DNA of 64,000 nucleotides. Origin: Chrysomallon squamiferum (taxonomy: Eukaryota > Mollusca > Gastropoda > Neomphalida > Peltospiridae). Shown here piece after piece: positions 35,455 to 48,987 of the stretch. The stretch is taken from positions 3,227,105 to 3,291,104 of the forward strand of contig CM022673.1 in the NCBI GenBank assembly GCA_012295275.1, given 5' to 3'. Under the pieces are notes generated by a model. It worked only from the letters and a program-made list of their open reading frames with translations. It was not told the origin of the DNA and did no database searches. How positions within the stretch are numbered: position 1 is the stretch's first letter; every line of letters begins with the position of its first letter. Both the position numbers and the translations under genes were made by a program.

Positions 35455-35860
35455 GAAGTCAGAGATAAAGAAAAAAAAAGAAAGAAAAAAAAAGAAAAAA
35501 AAAGAAAACAAATTATTATACTGGATAAAAAGAAGAAGATAAAATTAGTGATTGATGAAGAGAAGAAATAAAGACAATAAATGATAATGACAAGAAGAAA
35601 AAGATAAAGACGATAAAAAGAAGATGACGAAAAGAAGAAGAGGAAGAAAAAGATAAAATGATGATGAGAAGAGAAAACGAAGATAAAATGATGATAGACG
35701 ATGAGAAGAAAAAGAAAAGGAAGATAAATGATTATGAGCGATGAGAAAAGAAGATAAAAAGATGATGATGAATGAGGAGAAGAAAACTAAGAAAGAAGGT
35801 GATGAGTGGATCTGGAAGAAAAAATTATGAAGATAAAAAAAAATTGGTAGACATAAACAT
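35455..35860. repeat. Purine-rich imperfect tandem region
   Basis: About 400 bp with almost only A and G on the plus strand, apart from ATGATGATG blocks. The pattern GAAGATAAAATGATGATGAG with AGAAGAAAA recurs about every 40-45 bp in the second half. Confidence 0.8.
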
Positions 35861-38202
35861 GATGAATATTAATGATAAAAAAGAGGAAGCCTTAAGCCAT
35901 TACTCCACAAACTACTCTTATCATTTAGAAACAAAGTATTTTACTGCAGATGGGAAATTCGTGCTATCCTGTTCATGGGAAGACATATGCTAAACATTAC
36001 TTACTGCTGGATAGTAACCTTTGGAAAGGCGGCAGTTGTACTTTTCTTTTATAATCATTTTATAGAAACATATGAATTACATTTATAAAATTTATTTTTT
36101 TTAAATTTAAAAAATTAGTAAAAATTGCTTTCTAAATACGTTACTGAAGCTACTCCAGATGAGAAACATTTGTTGTTTTTATTTTTGAAACCAGACACGA
36201 CAGTGCGTCACACACATCTTATCTCTGAGAAATCACGACATCGTGGACATCTTCAGAAATTTATTTCCTTTACTTCCTATCGTCTGCATCAACTCAAGCC
36301 GTCAGTTTTGAGCGACATCGCTAAAACGATTGAAAATCGTGAATAAAATCGGCAGATGTACTCGAAGACGTCATATTTTATATTAATGTATTACTGCAGC
36401 TGTGGATTCCGCTATTGATCTGATCATCCGGCTAATTTTCCATATCTCTCTCTGCTTGAAGAGACCACTTCATCAGTCCGTCTAGGAATATGTCTGTCTC
36501 TTTTATCGGTCTCGCTGTATCTGTCTGTCTGTCTGTCTGTTTCTGCCTGTGTGTCTGTCAATATGTTCATCGCTCTGTATTTTTCTGTATTTGGAAATAG
36601 TAATAGTAGTGAATTCATATGATTGCCTTTTGAAATATAAAACAAATCTTGTTAATATTTCCGTAGGGATTTGATTCGTTCAGGGCCATATTTTTTATAA
36701 TTTTTTTTTTTTTTTGCTGCTAAAAGCGCAAATTAAGCAGCTGGCTTCAAGTCACCGCTGCGAAAGCGCATCACAGTTTCAGCTGGCAGCTAATTGCCGT
36801 TACAGCAAATAAAACCGTTTAATGAATGTTTCGAAATTGAATCTCGAATCTGAACAGATTTCCCTTGTGGTCTAAATAGGGCCAGAAAAGAATAAAAAGA
36901 TATAAAAATTCAGATGCAGATTTCATCTTGGATTTGATGATTGCGCTTTCATAGTAACGAAAAAAAAAAAAAAAAAAAATAAAAAATTACTTCGCTGTTC
37001 ACACTATATGTCGTGACTAGACTCCCACATAACGCTTCGTGAACAAATATAGCTACTAGCAACGTTCAGTTTCATTCACTCTTCACTGTGCAGTTAGTGA
37101 TATCTCCTTCGCCCGCTGTTCAAACACGCTGAGTGTAAAGTATGGTGTTAGTTGGAAAAGCGTCGATGTAAATTCAACGAGAAGATATCGATATTGCTAA
37201 TAAAGACGCTAGAGACCACTTACAGTAATGGGCTGTATGTATCTATTAGAAGTCACAGAAAAGTACATTAATAAAAATGTCCGGGACAGAAAATTTATGT
37301 ATGATTATCTTACCATTCCGAGTGTATATTTATTGATAAGTGTAAACATGCATGCGTGTACAGATATGTGTATATTATGTTATTGTGTGTTTGTTTCTTC
37401 TCAGTCTTTTTGAATTACGCCAAACATCGGATACTTTCAAGGTAGCTAATTAACCTTTAGGGAAGCGTATATCCTATTTTATGATCGATATATTTTGAAA
37501 AGTTAAAGTGTGAACTGAAGATGAAACTTATGATGTGACATTACCTCTAAGTTCACACTTCAAACAATGTGAATAAAACGTGAATTATTTGTATATTTTC
37601 AAAAAAAAAAAATCGTTTATTTATTTATTTTTTAATTAAAAACCCCAAAACAAAACAAAACATAAATAAAAAAATCGTTACAGCAAAAATAAAGTCTTAC
37701 TTATTTATATCATTAAACGAATTTACTTCGTTTTCAGAAATGAAGCTATACGTGTTATTCAAGTCACAAAATAATGTTGAACGACTTCGAGCGATCACTT
37801 ACGTGAAAGTATCAACGACAGATCACGCATCACAGAATACAAGATTTGTCTTCGACTGTCCGCGCATTTCTTAGACTAGTTCCCATTTGTGTTACGCCAG
37901 TTTGCTGTCTTCTGCAATTCTTATTCGCTTAATCCGCACGAATGGAAAAGTCGTTTGTTATCAATGGTTTTTAGCCTTACGTTTCAAAATATATTAACTG
38001 ATAATGAAAGCAAGTTCACTGGCGTGTCAGGTATCAAAATACTGATGATTTATATTAAAATGAGAACCAGCATCATTGTACGATAATAACGAAATTGGTT
38101 TCAGCGTCATTGTATGGCAGTACCTTGGGTAAATTTATGTGTATTTGTGTAAATCCAATGATTTCGTCAATTGGTAGAATGGTAAAGTAATGTTTTCCTA
38201 TG

Positions 38203-38316
<114 letters not shown>

Positions 38317-38859
38317 TATTATTATAATGTATCCCTGCTTGCTAAAGCATTACTGGAATCCGCTTCTTTTTAAATGAGTCTAATGCGATGCGCCTTGTTC
38401 AATTCTCACAAGGAATACGCATATTAATTTCAGTTATTGCTATTGGAAAACGATAACATTATACTTCGCTTTTTAAAAATATCTTTTTTTTTACATCTAT
38501 ACAGTCTTTATGCTATAATTATGGAAAGACACAGCGCGGGATATCTTTATACATGTCACCTTTGATCCTATCTGCTCACAGATGTGGTTTAATTGCTTGT
38601 TTTTATCCAATTAATTCTCGCATAAAAATTTAATGGCCGGGGTTGATATAGTATTAAAACCATAAAAACGTCCCGGTGAAAACCACACGTTTCAGTGAAG
38701 AGAAAATGTTTCGATTTTTTACTATAATTTTTGTTAATGATTTGTTTGTAATGCTGAAACACTGACAGATGGGAATCAGTTTATGTTGATTTAATGATTG
38801 TGTCTTATTCAAAGCTAATATTCTGAAATAAATATTAATCATAATTCTAACATACAACC

Positions 38860-38879
38860 ATAACAACAACAACAACAGC

Positions 38880-38912
<33 letters not shown>

Positions 38913-38939
38913 GAAAACTGAATGATGATGATGATGATA
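38860..38939. repeat. AAC, AAT and GAT trinucleotide arrays
   Basis: CAA units, then an AAT array at 38880-38911, then GAT units at about 38923-38939. Confidence 0.9.
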
Positions 38940-39193
38940 CTAATAATATTTTTCTGCATCTTTGTAAACCTAATATAGCAAATTATAGAACAGTATATAT
39001 TAATCACGTTTTCAAATCAGTCCTTAATGATAAAAATATTATTCTGTTTATTTTAAATTTAAAGTGCTTTACTGTAATTATAGTTAAGGTTTTGAAAATA
39101 GTACACGGAGAAAGAGAAAGAGATCGGAAAAGTACTCCATTTTTCAGTTGTGTTTGCCTTTTCTAAAGTGACTGAAACTTACCAACGTTTAAG

Positions 39194-39197
<4 letters not shown>

Positions 39198-39235
<38 letters not shown>

Positions 39236-39280
39236 CACCCACATCTGCTACTATTACTACTGCTGCTATACTACTACTTC
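39198..39280. repeat. (CTA)n/(CCA)n trinucleotide arrays
   Basis: CTA units run into CCA units and decayed CTA units. Confidence 0.9.
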
Positions 39281-39303
39281 TAACAGTGATATCCAATACA
39301 GAT

Positions 39304-39375
39304 TATTCTTTTTATATACCTCTTTACAATGACTTTTCTTTTTCTTTTTATATACCTCTTTACAGTGACTTTCTA
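39304..39375. repeat. 36-bp tandem duplication
   Basis: CTTTTTATATACCTCTTTAC plus AATGACTTT occurs at 39308 and again at 39344 with one change. Confidence 0.8.
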
Positions 39376-39829
39376 ATAAAGTATACTCAAGCGCAAATAT
39401 TAAGACAAAAGAGTAAATAAATTTTACTTTATAACAGAATTTAAAACTTGCGAATTCATGCAACTAAGATTACATATTAAGGAAAATCCTTCTTAAATAA
39501 AGCGATATTAGTCAGTTTGGCTATGCTCATAATATTAAATAACTTTTGAGCTCCCAAACCAACTACAAAGGTGAAGGCTATACACATAATTCTGTAAGTA
39601 AACGATAGATCATCTGTTTCAGTCTATATTATGATTCCGTAAAAACTGGATGATATTAAATTTGAAAAAAAAAAAAAAAAAAAAAAAAAATAAAAAAGTA
39701 GAGACAGAATATTAAAAAAAAGAGAGAGAGGAAAGAATAAGAAGAGAAAAGAGAAGAAAAATAAGATGACATAATGATAATAATGAGAATAGTTAGATGA
39801 CAAAGAAAATGAGAAAATATTATTATTAT

Positions 39830-39857
39830 TTTTATTATTGTTGTTATTGTTATTGTA

Positions 39858-39906
<49 letters not shown>
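39830..39906. repeat. (ATT)n/(GTT)n array
   Basis: ATT, GTT and ATT blocks, the last about 48 bp long. A poly-A run of about 27 bp lies at 39664-39690. Confidence 0.92.
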
Positions 39907-39908
<2 letters not shown>

Positions 39909-40192
39909 CTGTTACTCCAAATATGTATTTATAAATGGAATACAGTAGAGTCACTAGTAAAGTTTGCAAACTGTGTTATAGTATTAAAAACAAATGCTGT
40001 AATAATCTCATTTATTTGAACTTGCTGAGATTTGGTAAAAAGTAAATTTAAGAACATTTGTATTCGTTATTTGCCCTAATTATCTATATGATATGAATGA
40101 ACAGTGTTATATAATTTGTTTTTTTCTTTCTAAAAGTTAATTATAAGTATATATATTATAAAACAAAACAAAATAACAATTTTCTTTTCAGT

Positions 40193-40195
40193 ATG

Positions 40196-40229
<34 letters not shown>

Positions 40230-40285
40230 TGTATGTATGTATGTATGTATGCATGTATGCATATATGTATATATATATATATATG

Positions 40286-40322
<37 letters not shown>
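40193..40322. repeat. (ATGT)n and (AT)n arrays
   Basis: About 16 ATGT units from about 40193, then AT runs to about 40320. The derived MYVC-repeat frame is an artefact. Confidence 0.96.
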
Positions 40323-40324
<2 letters not shown>

Positions 40325-41774
40325 TTCGTTAAATTATTTTACAATAATTTTATCCATTAAAAGACAAACAAACAAACAAACAGATGAATAACACCGAACC
40401 AAACAAGCAAACAGATGAAACAATATAAACTTTACTAAACGTTAACTTACCAAAACGAAAAATGAAGAGTTATCCAGGTGAAGCCTGGCTGGAATGCTCT
40501 GCCCAGTGTATTCTTACTATAAAACAGAGAAATCTTCAGGTAGTTCAGTATTTATAGCGACAATCTACAGGTTCATATTCCGCGATGTGGCACCAAAGAC
40601 ACGCCTATGTCTCCCGTTAGTCTCAAACCAATGGAAGACGGGTTCCTTGAAAGCAGGGGCGGTACCTCTTGGGATTTGAATGGCGTTGTGTTAAACTGGT
40701 ATTAACTACCGGCGTGTGAGGATAGGGAGATCGAGTATTGGTTCAGATCGATACAAAATGTTGAAGATAACAGCTTTATTGGGCGAGGAGAGATTGTCGA
40801 GGGAGTAGATTTTCAGCGAAGAAAGAAATGATTTATTTACATTCGTTTTTCAATACAGTTTATACGATTTTTGCAAAATATTTTCATACGAGAACCTTCT
40901 CATAGACAGCAAAACAAATATAATGGTTTTAAGCCTTGTGTTCATATTGAGCATGATAAATTAAAGACAAGAACGATGTAAAAGTCTGACGCTTATCAAA
41001 ATTGTTCTGAATGGTAAGAGAAAAAAAGGAGAAATCCTAAAAGTTATCATCATTAAGGGAGATAGTTTAATCGTCGAGTTCAGGGTTTAAATGAAATAAA
41101 AGAAAAAGTAATAGGAATAACGAAATGTCATTTACGACAATATAAAGTAAAAAAAAAAGAACTAGAAAGAAACATTTTCAAGAATTCTACGCTTTCTTTC
41201 TTCAGCTAACTTTCTTTCAATACTGGCTGCTTTCACTCGACTATGTCGTTATCAGTGTGTTAGAAAGTCAGTTAGAAGAATATGCGAACACGACCTACCA
41301 GTGTTAAAACAAATATCGTAATGCGTCTCCAAAACGACAACGGCTTTCATCGCCATCTTATATAACTTCGTAAAAGTAATTTCTTTCCCTTAATTAAGCA
41401 TTACAGAGTTCTTGATCAATATGTTCTTTTAATCGGGTTACAACTTAGAATCGTAAACTCCATACGTTAGTCGCAGAGCAGTTTCACTACAATCAACGGG
41501 TCTGTAAACTGTAAGGTGCTAAAAAAGTGACTCGCTTAGATTTTATGTGAAAAAAAACAAAATAAAATAAATTGATAAGATTTTGTAGAATCTTTGCTTT
41601 TTATTCTGCCCATCAGCTACTCACAGTTCCTATCAATTTCCCTGAAAGGCTTTAGTTTGTGGTTTACCTAAGTAGAAAGGTTTCTGTGAAGAATTTGCAA
41701 AGGTTCATTTATATCACATTCCACTATCATGTCAGCATTATGATAGAACAGTTAATTAATGTGGAGCAAAAAAT

Positions 41775-41958
41775 ACAGAATTAATATTCCATTAAATGTT
41801 AAAGGTCTATCTAAGATTTAACATTTGTTCTCAGCAATATCTTTAAAAAATGATATCATTTTTATATATTATTTTCACACGTAACCTTTCAGAACCAAGA
41901 AGCATACAGAATTAATATTCCATTACGTGCTAATGGTCGACCTAAGATCTAACATTTC
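41775..41958. repeat. Diverged direct duplication, spacing 131 bp
   Basis: ACAGAATTAATATTCCATTA and the following 30 bp (with CTAAGAT.TAACATTT) occur at 41775 and 41906 with several substitutions. Confidence 0.7.
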
Positions 41959-42274
41959 AAGCTGCAGCAAGGTGTTCATTAGTTAATAATGCTGCATCAC
42001 GATCATCAGAGTTTTGTCATACGCAATGCTCAGGTGGTTAATTATAATTAAGTGGGAATTATCGTTGCCAACGGACTGTTCAATTATCATTAAAGTGTGA
42101 GCTAATTCAGTTAATATTCAAAAAGAACTGATTATTTCTGTCACGGTGAAATTACTAATTAATTAACTGTTGACAGCCGCCTGTTTACGCTGAGCTATTT
42201 TGATATGTGTATACGGGAGCGAGTGTGCAGTGGCAATAATTCGGGAGGACAAACGTTCTCATATACAGGAAAAA

Positions 42275-42556
<282 letters not shown>

Positions 42557-43309
42557 GAGAGAAAAATAAAAGAAAGAGAAAATTCATTATATATTACCAG
42601 TTCTGGTGACAGTTTTTATTAACATTAATCTTTGATATAATATTTGATACAGTTTGCAGGAAATACATAATGAAATAATCGATACTGTTAATTGTATTAC
42701 TGGCATTGATTTTCCATTTAAACTGGATGTTTATTCTATACTTTGAAAATCACATTCGTTTTTGCAGAAAAAACAAATAAAATACAGTAATAAAAGGAAA
42801 AGGAAAGTAAAAAGGGTACCGAAGTGCGAAATACAAACAAAATTTGTTCTATTAAAAAACAAAACAAAAAAAAAAAACAACAATAAAATAAAAAATGACT
42901 GGTTTATAACCATTTTCAGTCTGTATGTTTGTGTGGGAGGGAAATCGCGTGAAAGAGAATTAATTGAAAATGTTTGTATTTCACGCAACTTCTCAGTTCA
43001 TCACGTTACAACGTTGTCACTTTAAATGTTATCTCTGGGCTCCGGCAAATACACACAGACAGGAATATACACTTTGTGTGTAAACCAACCAGTGATAAAT
43101 TAATCTACAATCTGCCGATTTTCTCCATTTCTCTTCATTTTGGTATCTGTAAATCCTGTGCTTTTGTTACTGAGCTATTGTTCTTGCTCTTGTTGCTAAT
43201 GTTGTTGTTATCGTTGAAATTAATTGTCGAGGAAAAAAAGTCTTGTATTGTGGATAGTAATATCGACGTGGGTTGGAAAGGACTCGAAACAAATTTAAAA
43301 TTTAAAATA

Positions 43310-43382
43310 ATAATAACAATAACAACAACAACAACAACAGCAGCAACAACAGCAAGAATAAAAAAAAAAAACAAGAACAACA

Positions 43383-43432
<50 letters not shown>

Positions 43433-43463
43433 CATAATAATAACAATAATAATAATAATAATC
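43310..43463. repeat. (AAC)n and (AAT)n arrays
   Basis: AAC/AGC units to about 43345, then AAT units at 43384-43462. The poly-Asn frame is an artefact. Confidence 0.95.
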
Positions 43464-43867
43464 AGTTAATTAATATTTCAAACGATATTTAGTGTTATGC
43501 TTGTAACATTTACAATTTTTTAAGTTTTAAAATACTCAAGGTCTTTCGGGACACACTGTATTATGTTTGTTATGTCAAGACACCTAAGTATTAATTAATT
43601 TATTTGAACACACGAAACATATTGTTTGAATCACGTGTCGCCCATAACGTTAAACCAAATCAGTAAAAAAATTTCAATTAATTTTTACAAGAAAACAGTT
43701 AACGGATACAAAAAGGTTTGGTTTATATTCCGTGAGTCGGTGAAGACACAAAGAAAACAACAAAACATGAATCACTGACGTAACAGAAGCTGAGGTTTTC
43801 TCATCTAACAATTTCCAAGATGGTGCAGCGACTATTTGTATTCACGTTAGGTAATGTGCTGCGTATA

Positions 43868-43869
<2 letters not shown>

Positions 43870-43941
<72 letters not shown>
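43870..43941. repeat. (CT)n microsatellite
   Basis: About 70 bp of CT on the plus strand. Confidence 0.98.
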
Positions 43942-43944
<3 letters not shown>

Positions 43945-45029
43945 TTGAAATTCAGATACGTAATATAATATTTATAAGACAATGATATTGTTTAAATCAA
44001 TCTTTTAAATGTTATTTTGGAATCCTCCCGAAATATACTCGTATTCATATGAATGGTAACATTTAACTTGAAAGACGTAAAATTAATTTACATAAGGTTT
44101 TGCTTTCAGTAATTTCTTAAAACTAATTATTAGAGTAAAACATTACTGCATTGTTTGATAATAATTGTTCTTTAAGGTTGTTTTAAACCTCTTTGTAGAC
44201 AATGTTCTGAGTTGTTTTTACAATTTTTTTTTTTAATTCACATTCCTGAAAAATATTGATATTTAATGTGGTGTGTATACTCTACAATTCACTCCATTCA
44301 AGCCAAGAACAAAGGAAATAAAACTGTTTATTTAACAGTCCGTTCAAGACGCACCATTTAAATACCGGTTGTTTGATATCATTCAAATATTTGTTCTCGT
44401 ACTGAAGTCTTACAGACCCTTCCCACTGTCTTTTCTTAAATCAATGACAGCAATGTAGTTTTTATTTGCACATTCTCGTACCCTTTATTTGAGCATTCCC
44501 AAAGGCTATGTAAAATCATTTTCACAGTGGCAGGGATAGGAAACTGTTAATCTTGAACCATTGATTTTTTTTTTTTTAGCTAGCAAATTCCGATAGAAAA
44601 AGTAATATTTAGTACGTAAAAATATATAACAGTGAAAAAAAAAAAACATTTTCTTTAGCCTTTTAGAGTCGCAATTTCAGAAGCTGTTAATAATATTAAT
44701 ACTTTTGACTTCGGACCAATAAAATAATGTAATAATTCTCTGTGTAATTTCTTGAAATTATTTTTAAATAAAATAAATTGATGGTTGAAGATTTGAATTT
44801 GAATTTAAAACACTGTTCTGAATGTAGACGAGAAAAGGCCACAGAAAGTTTATAAAATACTGTTCACTTAATAAAGGATACGGACTATTGACTTAAAGAT
44901 AGGACAGAAAGGATGTTGTCTTGTAAGGTGCGGTTAAGAATGACCAGGCTTTCTTTTTATAAAATAGTATTACATTACCTGAGGTATACTGTGCCACTAT
45001 TTGTCTAACAGTATTATTTTTCCTTCAAA

Positions 45030-45098
45030 TCCATCCATCCATCCATCCATCCATCCATCCATCCATCCATCCATCTATCCATCCATCCATTTATCCAT
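45030..45098. repeat. (ATCC)n microsatellite
   Basis: About 17 ATCC/ATCT units. Confidence 0.95.
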
Positions 45099-45614
45099 AT
45101 CCCGCTCCGTGTTTTTATTTGTGGGTGGGTATCTCAATGTCATCTGTCAGATTTTAGTTTGCCTACGGAAACCAATTATATCCTCTTTAGGCGTTGAAAG
45201 AAAAGTGAAAAATAAAAAATTATAAAAGCACCAGACATGATCAAAATGAAGGATGCTTGCTGCTACCATTGCAAATGCCAAGAATGCCGCACGGCCAGAT
45301 TTGAAGACATTAAATCCTTTATGTCAAAAGATGAGCAGCGAGATGTTTAAAAATCTTAGTCAAAGACGGTCTTAAGGCAGAAAAAAAAATAACCCAGCCG
45401 AAGCAGATATTTTGATGTGACTTGATGAAAATCTCAGAACTTTGATTTGCCATGTTGTAAGGACGACAGAGATATTAGAAATGAAATAACACAATGGCGT
45501 GTGTCATCAGCTCTTGTCTGTTGTTGAAAAAAAAAAGTATTAGCTGCAGGATAAATTAATAATCTACAGCTAATACTGGTTTGAGTATCCACTGATCTCC
45601 TTTCGATCTTGTCT

Positions 45615-45617
<3 letters not shown>

Positions 45618-45644
<27 letters not shown>
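45618..45644. repeat. Poly-T run
   Basis: About 26 T, preceded by CTTTCTTT. Confidence 0.92.
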
Positions 45645-45645
<1 letters not shown>

Positions 45646-46893
45646 CTGTCTGCCTTTTTTTAGTAGCTGGGATGAATTATGATAAATAATGGTTTTCGTT
45701 TCTCTTTCGTTCCTTGTCACGTCATCGTTTCATAAATAGTTCATCTTTATTTTTCCACTTCTTTCCTACATCCAGCTTTTATTGATTTCCTCTCCTCCTT
45801 TCTCTTTGATTCCCTATTTATTCCTTCTGTGCTTCTTCTTTCTGGCGTTTATTCGTTCATTCATTCGTTCTTTTTTCTTTTATCCAGCCTCTTTAAGCTA
45901 CTGATCCAGTCGAGATATATTGTCTTTTATTGGTTTATTATCTTTACGTGCATGTTTTATGTATTCATGTACACCGAGTGTGACTGCTTTTTTAAAATTA
46001 TGTAAAATATTTAACTAAGAATTATCTCAGTCTACATACAAAACTAAACTTACGAAAACAGAGATGCCATATCCTTGTTTTGATAATAATTATATGTTTG
46101 TACGTAAATGTGATTGTATGTGTTTTTAATTTCTTTATGTACATGACATAATACATACCTAAATATCTGTTGTTTTGGCTTTTTATTTTTCCTTTTTTCA
46201 ATGATATATATATATATATATTCCTTATTTGATTCCTTATTTATTCCTTTATATATATAAAATCATCTAAAAACAGAAAACAAAAAAAAAAAAAAAAAAA
46301 AAAGAAATCAGAACAGAAAACAACCCATCAAAAGGAACCAATATGAAAGAAAGAAAGAAAAATCAATAAATAAAATAGCAATAATATATATATATATATA
46401 TCTATAAAGATAAAAAAAAGATAAAAAAAACAAACAATAACAAAATGACTACAACCCAGATTACAGCTTACTGCATATGTTTCAAAACGCAGAAGATTAT
46501 CCAGTGCCAATGATTTCATTTCACCAGAACATTTTCTGAACATCAGGACTAGAAATCAATAACAAAATTTTAAATGATATTTACCAAAGACGACAGCGTT
46601 CTGGAAAGTGTCATTCGAGAATATTTAAGTTGTTAATGGATTAAGAAAATAGTGTCAAGTGATCATCAATAATTAATTGTATGACAAATACTTCGTTTTG
46701 TGTCTTGGCGTTTGCACAGTAAATTTTTAAATTCACCTGTGAAAATTAACTATAGAGTATATTTGTGTTTTAGGATGAATAAAATTCTTGCAACGATTGG
46801 TAGTTATTTCCATTAATTAATTTGTTTCGAAAATAAAGATACAATAAATAAACTATATAACAAGCAAATAAACAAACAACAACAAAACAGTTG

Positions 46894-46895
<2 letters not shown>

Positions 46896-46936
<41 letters not shown>

Positions 46937-46938
46937 AT
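46896..46938. repeat. (AAAT)n microsatellite
   Basis: About ten AAAT units. Confidence 0.95.
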
Positions 46939-47065
46939 CAATTACCCATAGGTCCTGGCTGTTAAGTTCAACGGGCGATTAAGCCGAGGTAGTTTTATTA
47001 GGCCTAAGATATCACGATTTATTTGTAGAACTGTCCATTAAGCCGACATAAACCTTTCCCTGCAG

Positions 47066-47312
47066 TCTTTTTAGGTTGTACCAAAGAAACAGCAAAGATA
47101 CATCGCTGTTGTGAACAAAGACCTATTGTCAATGGAACAGTGAAAAGTATCAACGACGAACTCGCATTGCACATACTTTTACGAAACCAAGATGTCTACC
47201 GGTATGCCGCCAAGATCCAAAAACAAGTGAGATACGTCGCTGTCCTCAGATTGAAAGTTGTGAAAAGCGCCACAGAGACTAACAACAGTGTTGTGCAGCA
47301 AGAGTTTATGGT
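47066..47312 (+). CDS. Candidate orphan internal exon (function unknown)
   Basis: A TTTCCCTGCAG acceptor and a perfect GTAAGT donor enclose 247 bp open in one frame. The frame is open from a TAG at 47026 to a TAA just past the donor, with no start codon, as for an internal exon. The stretch is less AT-rich than its surroundings. The frame contains GCTKETAKIHRCCEQ, then IVNGTVKSI and YRYAAKIQKQVRYVAVLRLK, an alternating hydrophobic pattern with paired Cys. I see a faint likeness to NTR-type domains (as in the N-terminal domain of agrin) but cannot test it. No partner exon with matching phase was found, so this may be chance. Confidence 0.3.
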
Positions 47313-47579
47313 GTAAGTAAAAAATTATTATTAATCATCTTGTTTCACTTGTATTTTCACTTCGTGACTGCGTGAATTTAAATGACAGTGTTGTTGACAT
47401 TCTTCGATTACGACTTGACGTCCGTAGGCTGCTAACGCCATGAAATATCGCTTCTGTTGACTCGATTTCTTGACACTGAAATAGCCGACGTGAAAAAACA
47501 AGAAGAGTGAAAATACTGACTCAAAGTATAGGCTCAAAGGCCGAGACCTACGGTAACTAAATGATCAAAAAATGAAGTT

Positions 47580-47706
47580 ACAAGAAAAAAAAAAGTAAAA
47601 AAAAAACAAATAAAAAACTAACAACAAACCAAACAAAAAAACAAACAAAAAAAACAAACAAAAAACAAACAAAAAAACAACAAAAAAAAAAAAAAAAACA
47701 AAAAAA
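47580..47706. repeat. A-rich (AAAC)-like low-complexity tract
   Basis: Runs of A broken by single C over about 125 bp. Confidence 0.9.
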
Positions 47707-47949
47707 GACAACCCACACACGTTTGTTTATATTTAAATATAGAACGTGCTTGACATTTATAGTTTTGAAATTGTGTTTATTTTAAACACTACCATCATCA
47801 TCATCTCTTTGACTTTGCTACCGTTACCATCGGCTTTACACCATCTTCTCGTTTCAACATATTTTCTGTCTAAAAAACATTCTTCATATCTGTATTCAAA
47901 AAAACCTTTGTCTTCAAACTGAATTATCAGTTAACAACTTTTATTACCG

Positions 47950-48987
47950 ACTTTGCTCTGGTATAAACATTAAAGTTAATGCATGCTCTGGTTTCTCTGG
48001 TACACTACTAGCCTGGATGAAATGATACCTACTGATAGGTATCAGACTGTGTGTGTGCTAATGGTGAACTCTCTACGCCTGTGTATAAGGAGTACAGCGT
48101 GCCCTCGGATGTGTTCTAGGCCAGAAGAACTAAGTCATGTACAGCAAACCACCTGACAATATCATCAAGAGACCATCAACTAGAACACCATTTCTAAGCT
48201 GACACGCAGTTATACCTGGCATTAAAACCAAGATACGACGTCATTCAACTTGATGCACTAGCCTGTGTATCACAAGCTGACTCAAAGACATGGAGACCTG
48301 GATGCATTGCAACATGCTGAAGCTGAATGCTGACAAGACCTAAGTGATGATTTTCTATTCTAAGCATAACCCAAACGACGCTGACACCATATCAGTTACT
48401 GTGTGTGGTGCCTCCATAACTTTTGTACCGTGTGTGAGAAATATTGGTGTTGGATGCAGTACAAGCTGCTGATCAATACACACACTGTAGTCCCGCAGAG
48501 TATATCAAGGAACTGTACAGACGAAGCAGGACTCTACGATCTCGGAACTCTCTAAGATTAGTAACACCAAGAATAAAAACCAACTACATATGGCCAGAGA
48601 TATTTCTGTTATGCTGTACCGACTTTGTGAAACTCACCCCCAAGTAACACCAGGGAGGCTGAAACAACGACTACATTCAAAACACTACTAAAGACGCATT
48701 TCTTTGAAAAGCACTTTGTTAATGTCGAGAGATGTGTTTTATATTTCCAGTTTTAAAATGTTCAAGCTAGTCTATTAATTATGATGTACAAATTTTGAAT
48801 ATGGCTCATTTATTTTGACCATTATTTTACCATGTTCACTATTATGTTTACATTTATTTTAATATGTTTATGTCCATGTGTTTTTATATTTTAGTTTATT
48901 AGTTTACACTGTAAAGCACCATTAAACTTACCTAATATGGAAAAAGTGCTATATAAATATGGTAAAATAATAATAATAATAATAATA
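47950..48987 (+). mobile_element. LINE 3' end relic (non-LTR retrotransposon of CR1/Jockey/L2-like type)
   Basis: Read across frameshifts, the plus strand gives reverse-transcriptase landmarks: FSGTLLAW and a YLTD-like stretch, NIIKR, then HF-stop-ADTQLYLALKPRYD where the YADD catalytic motif should be, then NMLKLNADKT with a stop, then VMIFYSKHNPND. The typical C-terminal part follows: RTLRSRNSLRLVTPRIKTNY, a VPTLWNSLP-like stretch and FKTLLKTHFFEKHF. The tail ends GTGCTATATAAATATGG and (AAT)n at 48961-48987. Several stops and frameshifts and the loss of the catalytic YADD motif show that it is dead. The 5' part is missing. Confidence 0.85.

Noticed and set aside
36125-36346. 73-codon frame with no repeats
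   Set aside because: No recognisable motif, signal or neighbouring exon; length is within chance expectation.
37506-37560. 11-bp inverted repeat AAGTGTGAACT with a 33-nt spacer
   Set aside because: Short stem with no flanking duplication; expected by chance in 64 kb.
40494-40679. 61-codon frame in a GC-richer patch
   Set aside because: A stop lies just upstream, no domain is seen on either strand, and the patch could equally be an unidentified repeat fragment. Kept only as a note in the interval entry.
45239-45345. 34-codon Cys-rich frame (MKDACCYHCKCQECRTA)
   Set aside because: Zinc-finger-like spacing at first sight, but the frame is short, isolated and lacks a repeated finger or splice context.
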